A stretch of 64,000 nt of DNA from Microbacterium sp. 8M (GTDB taxonomy: Bacteria; Actinomycetota; Actinomycetes; Actinomycetales; Microbacteriaceae), in the NCBI RefSeq assembly GCF_902506375.1, contig NZ_LR733284.1, positions 2,837,092 to 2,901,091 of the forward strand. The letters run 5' to 3'. A program made the translations under genes and the position numbers. Below are positions 1 to 8,115 of this stretch, one piece after another (position 1 is the first letter of the stretch; every line of letters starts with the position of its first letter). A model generated the notes under the pieces. The model ran no database searches, was not told where the DNA came from, and was given only the letters and a program-made list of their open reading frames with translations.

Positions 1-1
1 G

Positions 2-661
2 ATGACGAACTTCACGCTCTCCTTCGGCACCAAGCCGTTCTCGGTCGAGGTCGCCTCGGCCGCCGCGCAGAAGGCGGCAGAGGCCAAGGGCGCGCCGTTC
101 GATCCGGCCGCGTTCGCCGCGCAGTTCTACCCGGGCCAGGGCTTCGGCTACACCGACTTCGTGGTGATGCAGATCGTCGGCGTCGTGTTCTTCGGCATCT
201 TCACGCTCGTATCCGGCCCCTGGGCCGACCGCGTCGGTCGCCGCAAGCTGCTGATCTGGACCACGGTCGCGATCATCCTGTTCGGCTTCACGTTCCCGCT
301 CTTCCTGGGCCAGCACGCCGGTGAGCCGTTCGCCGTCGTCCTGACGCAGTCGTTCCTGATCCTCGGCTTCCTGCTGATGGGCATCACGTTCGGCCCGATG
401 GGAGCCCTCCTGCCCGAGCTGTTCCCGACGAACGTCCGCTACACGGGCTCCGCCGTCGCGTACAACGTCTCCTCGATCCTCGGTGCGGCCGTCGCCCCGC
501 TCATCGCCGTGTGGCTGTGGCAGGTGGCCCACGGCTCCCCCGTGCTCGTCGGCATCTACCTCTCGGCCATGGCCGTGCTGACCCTGATCGCGCTGATCCT
601 GATCCCGGAGACCAAGGATCACGCGTACGAGGACGACCTCGGCGTGCCGACGCTGCCCTGA
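2..661 (+). CDS. MHS-family MFS transporter, C-terminal part (5' truncated by window edge)
   Basis: This is the C-terminal half of a major facilitator superfamily permease. It keeps the inter-domain basic motif (GPWADRVGRRK, about residues 72-82), several long hydrophobic helices, and the ELFPTNVRYTGSA motif typical of the metabolite:H+ symporter (MHS, ShiA/ProP-like) group. Members import organic acids, shikimate or osmolytes; the substrate cannot be told from this fragment. The ATG at base 2 is probably internal, because the family is about 430-460 residues long and only 219 are visible. A strong hairpin 50 bases after the stop may end its transcript. Confidence 0.85.
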   Translation: MTNFTLSFGTKPFSVEVASAAAQKAAEAKGAPFDPAAFAAQFYPGQGFGYTDFVVMQIVGVVFFGIFTLVSGPWADRVGRRKLLIWTTVAIILFGFTFPLFLGQHAGEPFAVVLTQSFLILGFLLMGITFGPMGALLPELFPTNVRYTGSAVAYNVSSILGAAVAPLIAVWLWQVAHGSPVLVGIYLSAMAVLTLIALILIPETKDHAYEDDLGVPTLP

Positions 662-696
662 GCCGGCGGCCGTCCGCCGACGGCGGAACCGAATCC

Positions 697-741
697 GTCA
701 ACATTCATTGACAAGGCCTCCTCGCGTCAACCAGCATTGAC
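697..741. promoter_or_regulatory. Two tandem GTCAAC-N4-ATTGAC palindromic boxes
   Basis: GTCAACATTCATTGAC (697-712) and GTCAACCAGCATTGAC (726-741) agree at 12 of 16 positions and are each imperfect palindromes, 29 bp apart start to start. They lie just before the small HTH gene at 756 and look like paired operators for a dimeric DNA-binding protein, possibly that HTH protein itself. The second box forms the top of the hairpin at 713-754. Confidence 0.5.
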
Positions 742-754
742 GCGAGGAGGCCTT
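713..754 (+). promoter_or_regulatory. Perfect 18-bp stem-loop masking the ribosome binding site
   Basis: Arms 713-730 and 737-754 are perfect reverse complements with a 6-base loop. The right arm contains GAGGAGG (744-750), the only Shine-Dalgarno sequence for the ATG at 756, so a folded transcript would hide it. There is no U-tract, so a classical intrinsic terminator is less obvious, although the hairpin could still stop the upstream transporter transcript. Confidence 0.55.
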
Positions 755-755
755 C

Positions 756-959
756 ATGATGAAGACGGCGAACGATCTGGATCCCCAGGGCGAGCCCCTC
801 GCCGAGTTGCATCGGCTGGTAGCAGCTCGGCGCGACATCGCGCGCGCCGAGGAGGTGCAGGTACGCCGCGCCCGCGCCAGCGGCTATTCGTGGCAGGCGA
901 TCGCGAGTGCGCTGGGCACCACCCGCCAAGCGGCGCACCGCCGGTTCGGCCGCCGCTGA
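756..959 (+). CDS. Small helix-turn-helix protein, 67 aa
   Basis: A short basic protein whose C-terminal half (about residues 40-66, SGYSWQAIASALGTTRQAAHRRF) reads as a helix-turn-helix of the sigma-70 region 4/AsnC-like type. The N-terminal half is charged and probably helical, possibly for dimerisation. Two ATGs (756, 759) are possible; GAGGAGG ends 5 bases before the first. Proteins like this are common in Microbacteriaceae but have no assigned role. Its position behind tandem palindromes and an RBS-masking hairpin suggests autoregulation, which is inference. Confidence 0.7.
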   Translation: MMKTANDLDPQGEPLAELHRLVAARRDIARAEEVQVRRARASGYSWQAIASALGTTRQAAHRRFGRR

Positions 960-982
960 CACGTCCGCTGCGCCCTGGGGCG

Positions 983-2017
983 CTACGCGTACTCGGCGAC
1001 GATCCGCCGGGCAGTGCCGTCCAGAGTCATGCGGCCGCCGTACGGCAGGATCCACTGAGGCCTGGTGTGCCCGAACGGCACGCCGACGCACACGACCGCG
1101 CCGGGGTTGTAGCGCGCGAACGCGGTGAGCACCGCGTCCCGTTGCGCCTCCCGCAGTGCTGCACGGTCCGCGGCAGGAGGGCGGACGTCGTGAGTGCTCA
1201 CCGGCGGCCGGGCGACGACCGCTCCAGAGACGCGGCCGAGCAGCCCCCTCTCCCCGTACGCGCGCAGCTGCTCGGCGACGGCCGCGGCCGGGGTGAGCCG
1301 CTCGCTCGTCTCCAGCAGCAGGATCACGCCGTCGAGCTGCTCAGGCGGCGGGAATCGGTCGGCGAGTGCGAGCTGCGCGAGAACCTCGACGCAGCCGCCC
1401 CACGTGGTCGCCGAGATGCGCTCGGCAGGCCCGGCCCACACCCAGTCCTCCGTGGCTTCGCGCTCCCCATATGCCTCGAGCGCCGCCCGCGACTCCCAGC
1501 GCGGCCCGAAGTCCTCCGACTCCCCCGGCTCGGTGAGCTCGAGCGCACCGCCGTCGAGCAGTGCGGCGCGCAGCGAGCGGGCGTGGATCTCATCCACGCC
1601 CGGCCCCGCGCCCAGATGCACCTGCGTCGACCCGCCGTAGAAGCCCGCCACGCCGTGCCGCCACAGCCAGTTCAGGATGTTCGTGTTGTCGCTGTAGCCG
1701 AGGAACGGCTTCGGATCGGCGTGCGCCAGATCCGGATCCAGGTGGCGGGTGACGAGGATCTGATCGCTGCCGCCGATGGTCGCCAGGATCGCCCGGATGG
1801 ACGGATCCGCGAACGCGGCGTTCACATCCGCTGCCCGCTGCTCGGGACTCGCGTCGAGGAGTCTCGTGGTCGGGTACTCCACGGGGATGAGCCCGGTGAG
1901 TTCGGCAAGCCGGCGCATCGCCTGCTCGTGGATCGCTGGGGACACCGCCGGTGCGGCGAAGGCCGGGGACAGCACTGCGACGCGGTCGCCGGGGCGGGCC
2001 TGGGGCGGGAGGAGCAT
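983..2017 (-). CDS. S66-family peptidase (LD-carboxypeptidase / MccF-like)
   Basis: A 344-residue serine peptidase of family S66. The nucleophile elbow GYSDNT puts the Ser at residue 109; Glu in the later WGGCVE motif and His in PFGHTRPQ complete the expected Ser-Glu-His triad. Family members cut L,D-peptide bonds in murein tetrapeptides during cell-wall recycling (LdcA) or detoxify microcin C-like adenylates (MccF). The cytoplasmic sequence without a signal peptide fits both. A TAGGCT hexamer lies 6 nt before the ATG and no Shine-Dalgarno is seen, so the mRNA may be leaderless. It is convergent with the HTH gene. Confidence 0.85.
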   Translation of the reverse strand: MLLPPQARPGDRVAVLSPAFAAPAVSPAIHEQAMRRLAELTGLIPVEYPTTRLLDASPEQRAADVNAAFADPSIRAILATIGGSDQILVTRHLDPDLAHADPKPFLGYSDNTNILNWLWRHGVAGFYGGSTQVHLGAGPGVDEIHARSLRAALLDGGALELTEPGESEDFGPRWESRAALEAYGEREATEDWVWAGPAERISATTWGGCVEVLAQLALADRFPPPEQLDGVILLLETSERLTPAAAVAEQLRAYGERGLLGRVSGAVVARPPVSTHDVRPPAADRAALREAQRDAVLTAFARYNPGAVVCVGVPFGHTRPQWILPYGGRMTLDGTARRIVAEYA

Positions 2018-2045
2018 CGACCCAGCCTAGGCGCGCGGAACCGGG

Positions 2046-2996
2046 TCAGCCGATCGGGTCTCCGGCCCAGCGCAGAACCCGCAGCGCCCGCAGGGTGACC
2101 CAGCGGCTCGGGAAGCCCTCGAACTCGCCCTCCATGGCGAACGGCGTGGGTCCTTCATGCGTGTTCTCGAGCAGCCACGAACCGTCGGGGCCGCGCTTGG
2201 ACCGCAGCAGCGCGAGTGCCTCGACGCAGCGGTCGTCGCCCTCGGGACGGGTCTGCCGGAGGTGGTCGAGCGCCCGCAGCACGTCGTAGTACCAGCGCAC
2301 CGGGTAGGACGTCATCGTGAAGCGCGGGTCGATGACCTCCCCCGTGCTGCGCCGCCGGAACAGGTGCCGCTCCAGCAGGTACTCCTCGCCCGCGATCCGG
2401 GCTCGGCGCACGTCATCGGATCCGCCATCGGCCTGCTCCCATGCCCAGAGGCCCTCGATCACGCAGATCGTGGAGTGCAGCGAGGACACGGTCGCGCCGC
2501 GATCGTCCCAGCAGTTCCAGCCGCCGTCCGCGAGCTGGCCCGCGAGGAGCTTCGCCAGCACGATCTCACCCGGCTCGCCGAAGTAAGCGGCGTTGCTCAG
2601 CACCACGCCGTTCACGCAGGCCTCGGTCTCGCCCTCGAAGTAGCTCCCGCCACCGTCGATGTCCCACCGCACGTGCTCCCGCAGGAGGCGCACCGCCTGG
2701 CGCACCCGGTCGTCCGCCGGATCCACCCCGTAGTCGACCAATTGCTGCACGCTGAAGTGCGTCGCCGTCCACGCGTCGTACATCGGACGGTCCGGATCGA
2801 CCCAGCCGGGGCGGTAGACGCCGCCATCCCACAGCCCATCGTCGGCCTGCAGCGCCAGGAGCCGTGCGCCCCAGCCTTCGCGCGCCACGCGCGCTCGCTC
2901 CGCGGCCACCGCATCCGGCGCGGCGTCGGTGAGGTCGCGCAGGACTTGCCAGCGGATCGACGGATCCCCTTCGAGCAGGTATTCGATGACGTCCAT
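2046..2996 (-). CDS. Squalene-hopene/prenyltransferase-fold (alpha-alpha toroid) protein
   Basis: A 316-residue protein rich in helical repeats with QADDG(L)WDGG, LADGGWNCWDDRG and RGPDGSW motifs. These resemble the QW motifs of terpene cyclase and prenyltransferase alpha/alpha-barrel domains. Proteins of this size and composition are usually annotated as hypothetical or prenyltransferase-like; the DxDD cyclase motif is not evident, so catalysis is not claimed. I chose the ATG at 2996 because TAGCGT (3004-3009, minus strand) lies exactly 7 nt before it, as in other leaderless genes here; an in-frame ATG 7 codons upstream is the alternative. Confidence 0.7.
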   Translation of the reverse strand: MDVIEYLLEGDPSIRWQVLRDLTDAAPDAVAAERARVAREGWGARLLALQADDGLWDGGVYRPGWVDPDRPMYDAWTATHFSVQQLVDYGVDPADDRVRQAVRLLREHVRWDIDGGGSYFEGETEACVNGVVLSNAAYFGEPGEIVLAKLLAGQLADGGWNCWDDRGATVSSLHSTICVIEGLWAWEQADGGSDDVRRARIAGEEYLLERHLFRRRSTGEVIDPRFTMTSYPVRWYYDVLRALDHLRQTRPEGDDRCVEALALLRSKRGPDGSWLLENTHEGPTPFAMEGEFEGFPSRWVTLRALRVLRWAGDPIG

Positions 2997-3028
2997 GACT
3001 GCGACGCTACCTCGCATCGGGGGCGAGG

Positions 3029-4387
3029 TCAGAAGGGTGGTGGGTCGGTGGTGTGGTGGCCGGTGGGTGTGGTGACTTCGACGGTGCGGTCGGGCCGGCT
3101 GCGGTAGATCATCCGGGTGCGGTGGTGGCGGGTGTGATCCGCCGGGCACAGCGGACGCAGGTTCCCGATATCGGTCGGCCCGCCGCGGGCCCACATCCGT
3201 TCGTGGTCGAGGTCCGCGTCCAGGGCGAGCCGGTCGCAGCCGTCGCGGGCGCAGGTGCCGTGCTGCAGCACCAGCCAGTCCCGCTGCGCCTTCGTCGGCC
3301 GGTAGGTGCGGCGGTCCATGTCCAGGACCACCCCGCGGACCGGATCCGTGATCACCCGCCGGAACCCGGACGCATCCAGGAACGCCTGCCGCGCGGTCAC
3401 CGCATCGATCGGCCCGTGCCCGACCAGCTGCGCCCGCGTCGCCGACGCGACCGGGTTCCCGACAACCGGGCCCACCGCAGCGACTGCAGCAGCCGTCCCG
3501 ACCCCGGACGCCGCGGTGCGGCCACAGACACACCCATCCCCGGTGAGCAACCCGACCGGCACCGTCACGAACACCGTCGTGGTCACCGCCATGTCCGTGC
3601 CCGCCCCGGTCAGCCAGCCGCAGAACAGATCCGCCCGCACCTGGACCCGAAAGCGACGGCCGCGTTCGTTCTTCTGCAGGTGCTTCGCCGCGGACGTCAA
3701 CCGCCGTCTGATCGCGACCGCCTGCACCGTCGGCACCAACGCCATCAACCAGGTCATGCCATCGTCGGCCTCCTCGAGCACCACCCACCGGTCTGCCATG
3801 CCCCGCGCATGCTTCTGCTCCGCCGGGGCCGGATCGAGCCGCTCCACAAGCACCCTCAAACGCCGCCGGAACGCGCCGACCGGCAGATGCAACGCCCACT
3901 CCGACGCCGCCCGATCCACCAGCCCGATCGCCTCCGCCGCATACTCCCGCGCCACCGGATCCGCCCCCACCGGGGCCCGCAACCGCAGCACCGCACCGAC
4001 CGCGGCCTCCACGAACCGCAACCCGGCGAACCCGTCCCGCGCCCGCTCCCACAACAACGGCAGGAACTCCCGCGCCGTCTCCGCGGTGCACAGCAGCGAC
4101 CGCACCTCGTTCTCCGACACCTGCAACCGCAACGCGATATCGAACACCACCGCCCGCACCGCATGCTCCACATCATCCGCACGATCGCCGACCGTGTAGA
4201 TCTCCGGATGCCGACGCGTCAACGCCACCGCCTCGAGGATCCCCTCCGCCCGCGCCACGGCACGCCGGTTGATCGCGACATCGTCCTCCTGCAACCGATC
4301 CAAAAGCACCCGCGCGACCACATCCTCCCCCACCACCTCACGCACACCCGCTTCGTGCGGGGCGGGGATCGGAGTGGTGGAGGCCAT
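3029..4387 (-). CDS. DUF222 / HNH endonuclease-domain protein (13E12-type)
   Basis: A 452-residue protein with an N-terminal helical DUF222 region (about 30-330) and a C-terminal HNH nuclease domain. The latter includes CARDGC, DLDHERMWARGG, NLRPLCPADH and a final HH, the usual zinc and His-metal ligands. The family is multicopy in actinobacteria (13E12 repeat proteins of mycobacteria); its function is unsettled, with nuclease or mobile-intron-like roles proposed. The start at 4387 (MASTT) is preferred over 4402 because TAAACT lies 5 nt before it. A LexA-like site abuts this promoter. A paralogue lies at 43325-44731. Confidence 0.85.
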   Translation of the reverse strand: MASTTPIPAPHEAGVREVVGEDVVARVLLDRLQEDDVAINRRAVARAEGILEAVALTRRHPEIYTVGDRADDVEHAVRAVVFDIALRLQVSENEVRSLLCTAETAREFLPLLWERARDGFAGLRFVEAAVGAVLRLRAPVGADPVAREYAAEAIGLVDRAASEWALHLPVGAFRRRLRVLVERLDPAPAEQKHARGMADRWVVLEEADDGMTWLMALVPTVQAVAIRRRLTSAAKHLQKNERGRRFRVQVRADLFCGWLTGAGTDMAVTTTVFVTVPVGLLTGDGCVCGRTAASGVGTAAAVAAVGPVVGNPVASATRAQLVGHGPIDAVTARQAFLDASGFRRVITDPVRGVVLDMDRRTYRPTKAQRDWLVLQHGTCARDGCDRLALDADLDHERMWARGGPTDIGNLRPLCPADHTRHHRTRMIYRSRPDRTVEVTTPTGHHTTDPPPF

Positions 4388-4392
4388 GCCCC

Positions 4393-4412
4393 AGTTTAGC
4401 ACTTATGTTCGA
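4393..4412 (-). promoter_or_regulatory. Promoter with candidate LexA (SOS) box for the DUF222/HNH gene
   Basis: On the minus strand TCGAACATAAGTGCTA (4397-4412) matches the actinobacterial SOS consensus TCGAACATATGTTCGA at 13 of 16 positions, with the left half intact. It overlaps the upstream edge of a TAAACT -10 hexamer (4393-4398) that ends 5 nt before the start codon. LexA control of 13E12-type genes is known in mycobacteria; here it is a prediction from one imperfect site. Confidence 0.5.
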
Positions 4413-4564
4413 AGAACAGAAGAACTGATCCGCGGAATCACACCGAAATCCGCGGGAAGACGACGTCATCCCGACGAATGTGCCGGACACACGAACGCGG
4501 CGGCAGGATGCCGGGGACCACTCAGCTTTTCGTCCCTGGCATCCCGCCGCCGCGGGTCTTGGTG

Positions 4565-4602
4565 GATCCGGCTCCCGCCCGTTCTGGGCGAGGAGCCGGA
4601 TC
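4565..4602 (-). terminator. Hairpin downstream of pckG
   Basis: GATCCGGCTCC (4565-4575) pairs perfectly with GGAGCCGGATC (4592-4602). An inner CGCCC/GGGCG extension (one bulged A) leaves a 5-base loop. It starts 13 bases past the pckG stop on the minus strand. No U-tract is present, as usual in high-GC actinobacteria. Confidence 0.7.
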
Positions 4603-4615
4603 GCGTCTCGGTGGG

Positions 4616-6484
4616 TCAGGCGTTCGCGAGGCGGTAGCGCAGCGAGGCGAGCTCGCTGGTCAGCGCGGCCGGCAGACGGTCGCCGAAGGTCGCGAAGAAC
4701 TCCTCGGTGGCGTCGGCCTCCCGGCTCCACGACTCCGGGTCGACGCTGAACAGCTCGGCCAGATCCTCCTCGGTCACCTGCGCGCCCTCGAGGTTCAGGT
4801 CCTCGATCTTCGGCAGACGACCGATCGGGCTGTCGACCGCGTCGACCTCGCCCTCGATGCGACGGATGATCCAGTCGATGACGCGGGCGTTGTCGCCGAA
4901 GCCGGGCCACAGGAACCGGCCGTCGGCGCCGCGGCGGAACCAGTTGACCTGGAAGATCCGCGGAGCCTTGTCGAAGCGGACCGCGCGGCCCATCTTCAGC
5001 CAGTGCGCGAAGTAGTCGCCCATGTTGTACCCGCAGAACGGGAGCATCGCGAACGGGTCGCGGCGCAGCTCGCCGACCGTGCCCTCGGCCGCGGCCGTGC
5101 GCTCGGACGAGATGGTCGCGCCGAGGAACACGCCGTGGCTCCAGTCCGTTGCCTCGACGACGAGCGGGACGTTGGTGGCGCGGCGGCCGCCGAACAGGAT
5201 CACATCGAGCGGCACGCCCTCCGGGTCCTCCCAGTCCTCCGCGATCTGCGGGCACTGCGCGGCCGACACGGTGAAGCGGGAGTTCGGGTGCGCCGCCGGG
5301 CGGCCGGAGTCCGGCGTCCACGGGTTGCCCTCCCAGTCGATGAGGTGCGCGGGCGCCTCATCGGTCAGGCCCTCCCACCACACGTCGCCGTCCGGGCGCA
5401 GCGCCACGTTCGTAAAGATGGTGTTGCCCCAGAGCGTCTCCACCGCGGTGACGTTCGTGGACTCGCCGGTGCCGGGCGCCACCCCGAAGAAGCCGGCCTC
5501 GGGGTTGATCGCGCGCATGCGTCCGTCCGCACCCGGACGGATCCAGGTGATGTCGTCGCCGAGCGTCTCGACCTTCCAGCCCGGGATGGTCGGGCGCAGC
5601 ATGGCGAGGTTGGTCTTGCCGCAGGCCGACGGGAACGCCGCGGCCACGTGGTAGGCCTTGCCCTCGGGCGAGATCACGCGGATGAGCAGCATGTGCTCGG
5701 CCATCCATCCCTCGTCGCGGGCGAGCACCGAGGCGATGCGCAGCGCGAAGCACTTCTTGGCGAGGATGGCGTTGCCGCCGTAACCGGATCCGTAGGACCA
5801 CACCTCGAGCGTCTCGGGGAAGTGCACGATCCACTTGTCGTCGTTGCACGGCCACGTGGTGTCCGCCTCGCCGGGCGCCAGCGGCGCGCCGACCGAGTGC
5901 ACGGTGCGCACCCACGGGGCGCCTTCCGCGATCTCCCGCGCGACGGCCGTGCCGACCCGGGTCATGATGCCGATCGAGACGACCGCGTAGGCGCTGTCGG
6001 TGATCTGCACGCCGATCTGCGAGATGGGGCCGCCCACGGGTCCCATCGAGAACGGCACGACGTACATCGTGCGTCCGCGCATGGATCCCTCGAAGAGGTC
6101 GGTCATCTTCGCGTGCATCTCGGCGGGGTCCGCCCAGTTGTTCGTGGGACCGGCGTCGATCTCCTTCTCCGAGGCGATGAAGGTGCGCGCCTCGGTCCGG
6201 GCGACGTCGCTGGGGTGCGAGCGGGCGAGGTAGGACCCCGGCCGCCACTCCGGGTTGAGCTTGATGAGCTTGCCCTCCTCGACGAGCTCATGCAGCAGGG
6301 CGTCGTTCTCGGCGACGGATCCGTCGACCCAGTGCACGCGGTCGGGCTGGGTCAGGGCGCGGATCTCCTCGACCCACGCGGTGAGCGCGGCGAAGGCCGG
6401 CGTGTCGTACTCGGGGGCCGCACCGTACTCGCGCACGGGTGCGAGGGGGGAGGTCCGCGGGGTGGACGTCTCGGCGATAGCCAT
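4616..6484 (-). CDS. pckG: Phosphoenolpyruvate carboxykinase (GTP)
   Basis: A 622-residue enzyme that converts oxaloacetate plus GTP to phosphoenolpyruvate, GDP and CO2, the entry step of gluconeogenesis. The GTP-class fingerprint is clear: kinase P-loop PSACGKTN with Lys at about residue 290, the [10 protein letters not shown] region, and [12 protein letters not shown]. Length fits the family (about 610-620). The start at 6484 (MAIAETST) has AAGGAG 7 nt upstream; the longer ORF to 6520 lacks a site. It is divergent from an ScfR-type regulator 111 bp away, which probably controls it. Confidence 0.97.
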   Translation of the reverse strand: MAIAETSTPRTSPLAPVREYGAAPEYDTPAFAALTAWVEEIRALTQPDRVHWVDGSVAENDALLHELVEEGKLIKLNPEWRPGSYLARSHPSDVARTEARTFIASEKEIDAGPTNNWADPAEMHAKMTDLFEGSMRGRTMYVVPFSMGPVGGPISQIGVQITDSAYAVVSIGIMTRVGTAVAREIAEGAPWVRTVHSVGAPLAPGEADTTWPCNDDKWIVHFPETLEVWSYGSGYGGNAILAKKCFALRIASVLARDEGWMAEHMLLIRVISPEGKAYHVAAAFPSACGKTNLAMLRPTIPGWKVETLGDDITWIRPGADGRMRAINPEAGFFGVAPGTGESTNVTAVETLWGNTIFTNVALRPDGDVWWEGLTDEAPAHLIDWEGNPWTPDSGRPAAHPNSRFTVSAAQCPQIAEDWEDPEGVPLDVILFGGRRATNVPLVVEATDWSHGVFLGATISSERTAAAEGTVGELRRDPFAMLPFCGYNMGDYFAHWLKMGRAVRFDKAPRIFQVNWFRRGADGRFLWPGFGDNARVIDWIIRRIEGEVDAVDSPIGRLPKIEDLNLEGAQVTEEDLAELFSVDPESWSREADATEEFFATFGDRLPAALTSELASLRYRLANA

Positions 6485-6567
6485 TGGTCTGCTCCTTAAA
6501 GAGTGGGGCGATACAGCCATTCTGCGCGGCTGAACGCCACTCTTCCGGCGATATCCTGATGCAAGAA

Positions 6568-6588
6568 GTGAAATTCTTTCGCTAGGAT
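6568..6588 (+). promoter_or_regulatory. Near-palindrome and -10 hexamer between pckG and its divergent regulator
   Basis: GTGAAATTCTTTCGC (6568-6582) is a near-perfect inverted repeat (GYGAAA-TTC-TTTCGC), unusually AT-rich for this DNA. It sits directly upstream of TAGGAT (6583-6588), which ends 7 nt before the regulator's ATG. It is a plausible autoregulatory and pckG operator. Confidence 0.45.
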
Positions 6589-6595
6589 CAAAAGC

Positions 6596-8035
6596 ATGGC
6601 TTCAGGACTCGAGCTCACCACCCTCGGACATCGCATCAGACACCATCGCACCCGCAGCGGCATGACGCTGGACGAGCTCGGCGCCGCCGTCGGAGTCGCC
6701 GGATCGCAGCTCAGCCTCATCGAGAACGGCAAGCGCGAGCCGAAGCTCTCCCTGCTGCAGGCGATCGCCGACGCGACCGGCACCGAGGTGAGCGACCTGA
6801 TCTCCGGCGAGCCGCCGAACCGGCGCGCGGCCTTGGAGATCGAGCTCGAGCGCGCTCAGTCGAGCTCGGTGTTCCGCCAGCTCGGCATCGCGCCGGTGCG
6901 GGTGACGAAGGGCATGCCCGACGAGACGATCGAGTCGATCCTGGGCCTGCACCGCGAACTGCACCGCCGCGAGCGCGAGGCGATCGCCACTCCGGAGGAG
7001 GCACGCCGCGCGAACACCGAGCTGCGCCTGAAGATGCGCGCGCTCGACAACCACCTGCCCGAGATCGAGGCGCTCGCGGAGAAGCAGCTGAAGGCGGCGG
7101 GGCACACGACCGGGGCGCTCACGCACCGCACCGTGAGCATCATGGCGGAGCAGCTCGGCTTCGAGCTGATCTACGTCGACGACCTGCCGCACTCCACCCG
7201 CTCGGTCACCGATCTCGAGCACGGCCGGATCTACCTGCCGCCCGCCTCGATCCCCGGCGGGCACGGCCTGCGCTCCATGGCGCTGCAGGCGATGGCGCAC
7301 CGGCTCCTCGGGCACACCCCGCCCACGGACTACGCCGACTTCCTGCAGCAGCGCCTGGAGATCAACTACTACGCGGCGTGCTGCCTCATCCCCGAGACCG
7401 CGGGTGTCGCGTTCCTGCAGCAGGCGAAGAAGGACCGCAACCTCGCCGTCGAGGACTTCCGCGACGCGTTCGGCGTGACCCACGAGGCGGCCGGCATGCG
7501 CATGACCAACCTCATGACCACGCACCTCGACATGCGCCTGCACTTCCTGCGGGTCGACGAGTCGGGCGCGCTCACCCGCGTGTACGAGAACGACGACCTG
7601 CCGCTGCCGATGGACGTCACCGGATCCGTCGAGGGCCTCACGGTGTGCCGCAAGTTCTCGGCTCGTGCCGCGTTCAGCCAGCGCAACCGCACCACCGAGC
7701 ATTACCAGTACACCGACACTCCGTCGGGCACGTTCTGGTGCTCGACCCAGACCGGATCCACCGATGGCGGCGGCTTCTCGATCACCGTCGGCGTGCCCTT
7801 CGACGACGCCCGCTGGTGGCGCGGCCGCGAGACCACGGACCGTGCGCAGTCCACCTGCCCCGACGAGGCGTGCTGCCGCCGTCCCCCGGCCGCGATCGCG
7901 GAGCGATGGAGCAGCAAGGCGTGGCCGAGCGCGCGCGTGCACACGCACATGTTCTCGCCGCTCCCCCGCGGCGCGTTCCCGGGCGTGGACGACAACGAGG
8001 TGTACGCGTTCCTCGACCGCCACGCCGGGCAGTAG
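6596..8035 (+). CDS. XRE-family regulator with IrrE-like and ScfR domains (RamB/PrpR-like)
   Basis: A 479-residue regulator. An N-terminal XRE helix-turn-helix (residues about 10-65, [26 protein letters not shown]) is followed by an IrrE/ImmA-like domain (about 170-290; AMAHRLLGH replaces the metallopeptidase HExxH). The C-terminal short-chain fatty-acyl regulator domain (about 310-470) has the cysteine-rich CPDEACCRR stretch. RamB and PrpR of this family sense acyl-CoA status and control acetate, propionate or glyoxylate genes. Divergence from pckG suggests it links gluconeogenic PEP synthesis to acyl-CoA supply; that is inference. A TAGGAT hexamer 7 nt before the ATG suggests a leaderless mRNA. 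Confidence 0.85.
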   Translation: MASGLELTTLGHRIRHHRTRSGMTLDELGAAVGVAGSQLSLIENGKREPKLSLLQAIADATGTEVSDLISGEPPNRRAALEIELERAQSSSVFRQLGIAPVRVTKGMPDETIESILGLHRELHRREREAIATPEEARRANTELRLKMRALDNHLPEIEALAEKQLKAAGHTTGALTHRTVSIMAEQLGFELIYVDDLPHSTRSVTDLEHGRIYLPPASIPGGHGLRSMALQAMAHRLLGHTPPTDYADFLQQRLEINYYAACCLIPETAGVAFLQQAKKDRNLAVEDFRDAFGVTHEAAGMRMTNLMTTHLDMRLHFLRVDESGALTRVYENDDLPLPMDVTGSVEGLTVCRKFSARAAFSQRNRTTEHYQYTDTPSGTFWCSTQTGSTDGGGFSITVGVPFDDARWWRGRETTDRAQSTCPDEACCRRPPAAIAERWSSKAWPSARVHTHMFSPLPRGAFPGVDDNEVYAFLDRHAGQ

Positions 8036-8044
8036 CGTTCCCAC

Positions 8045-8108
8045 CGGTCGCTGAGCTTGTCGAAGCGCCCGACCGCGACACGGTCCCTTCGACGGGCTCA
8101 GGGACCGG
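8045..8108. repeat. Dispersed palindromic element (GGTCCCTGAGC family), inverted pair
   Basis: The left arm CGGTCGCTGAGCTTGTCGAAG (8045-8065) faces CTTCGACGGGCTCAGGGACC plus GG (8087-8108), giving a long hairpin with a GC-rich loop. It fills the gap between the convergent ScfR-type and AlkZ-like genes and probably acts as a bidirectional terminator. Relatives occur at 20939, 38248, 43093, 46187, 53743 and 59681. Confidence 0.75.
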
Positions 8109-8115
8109 CGCGGTC

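Noticed and set aside
737..2098. Long plus-strand open frame (453 aa) opposite the S66 peptidase
   Set aside because: Arg/Pro-rich shadow of a well-supported minus-strand gene; no recognisable domain.
3053..4399. 448-aa plus-strand frame opposite the DUF222/HNH gene
   Set aside because: Antisense shadow with low-complexity composition; the minus-strand HNH motifs are clear.
4478..6499. 673-aa plus-strand frame opposite pckG
   Set aside because: Third-codon GC artefact; the PEP carboxykinase reading frame is unambiguous.
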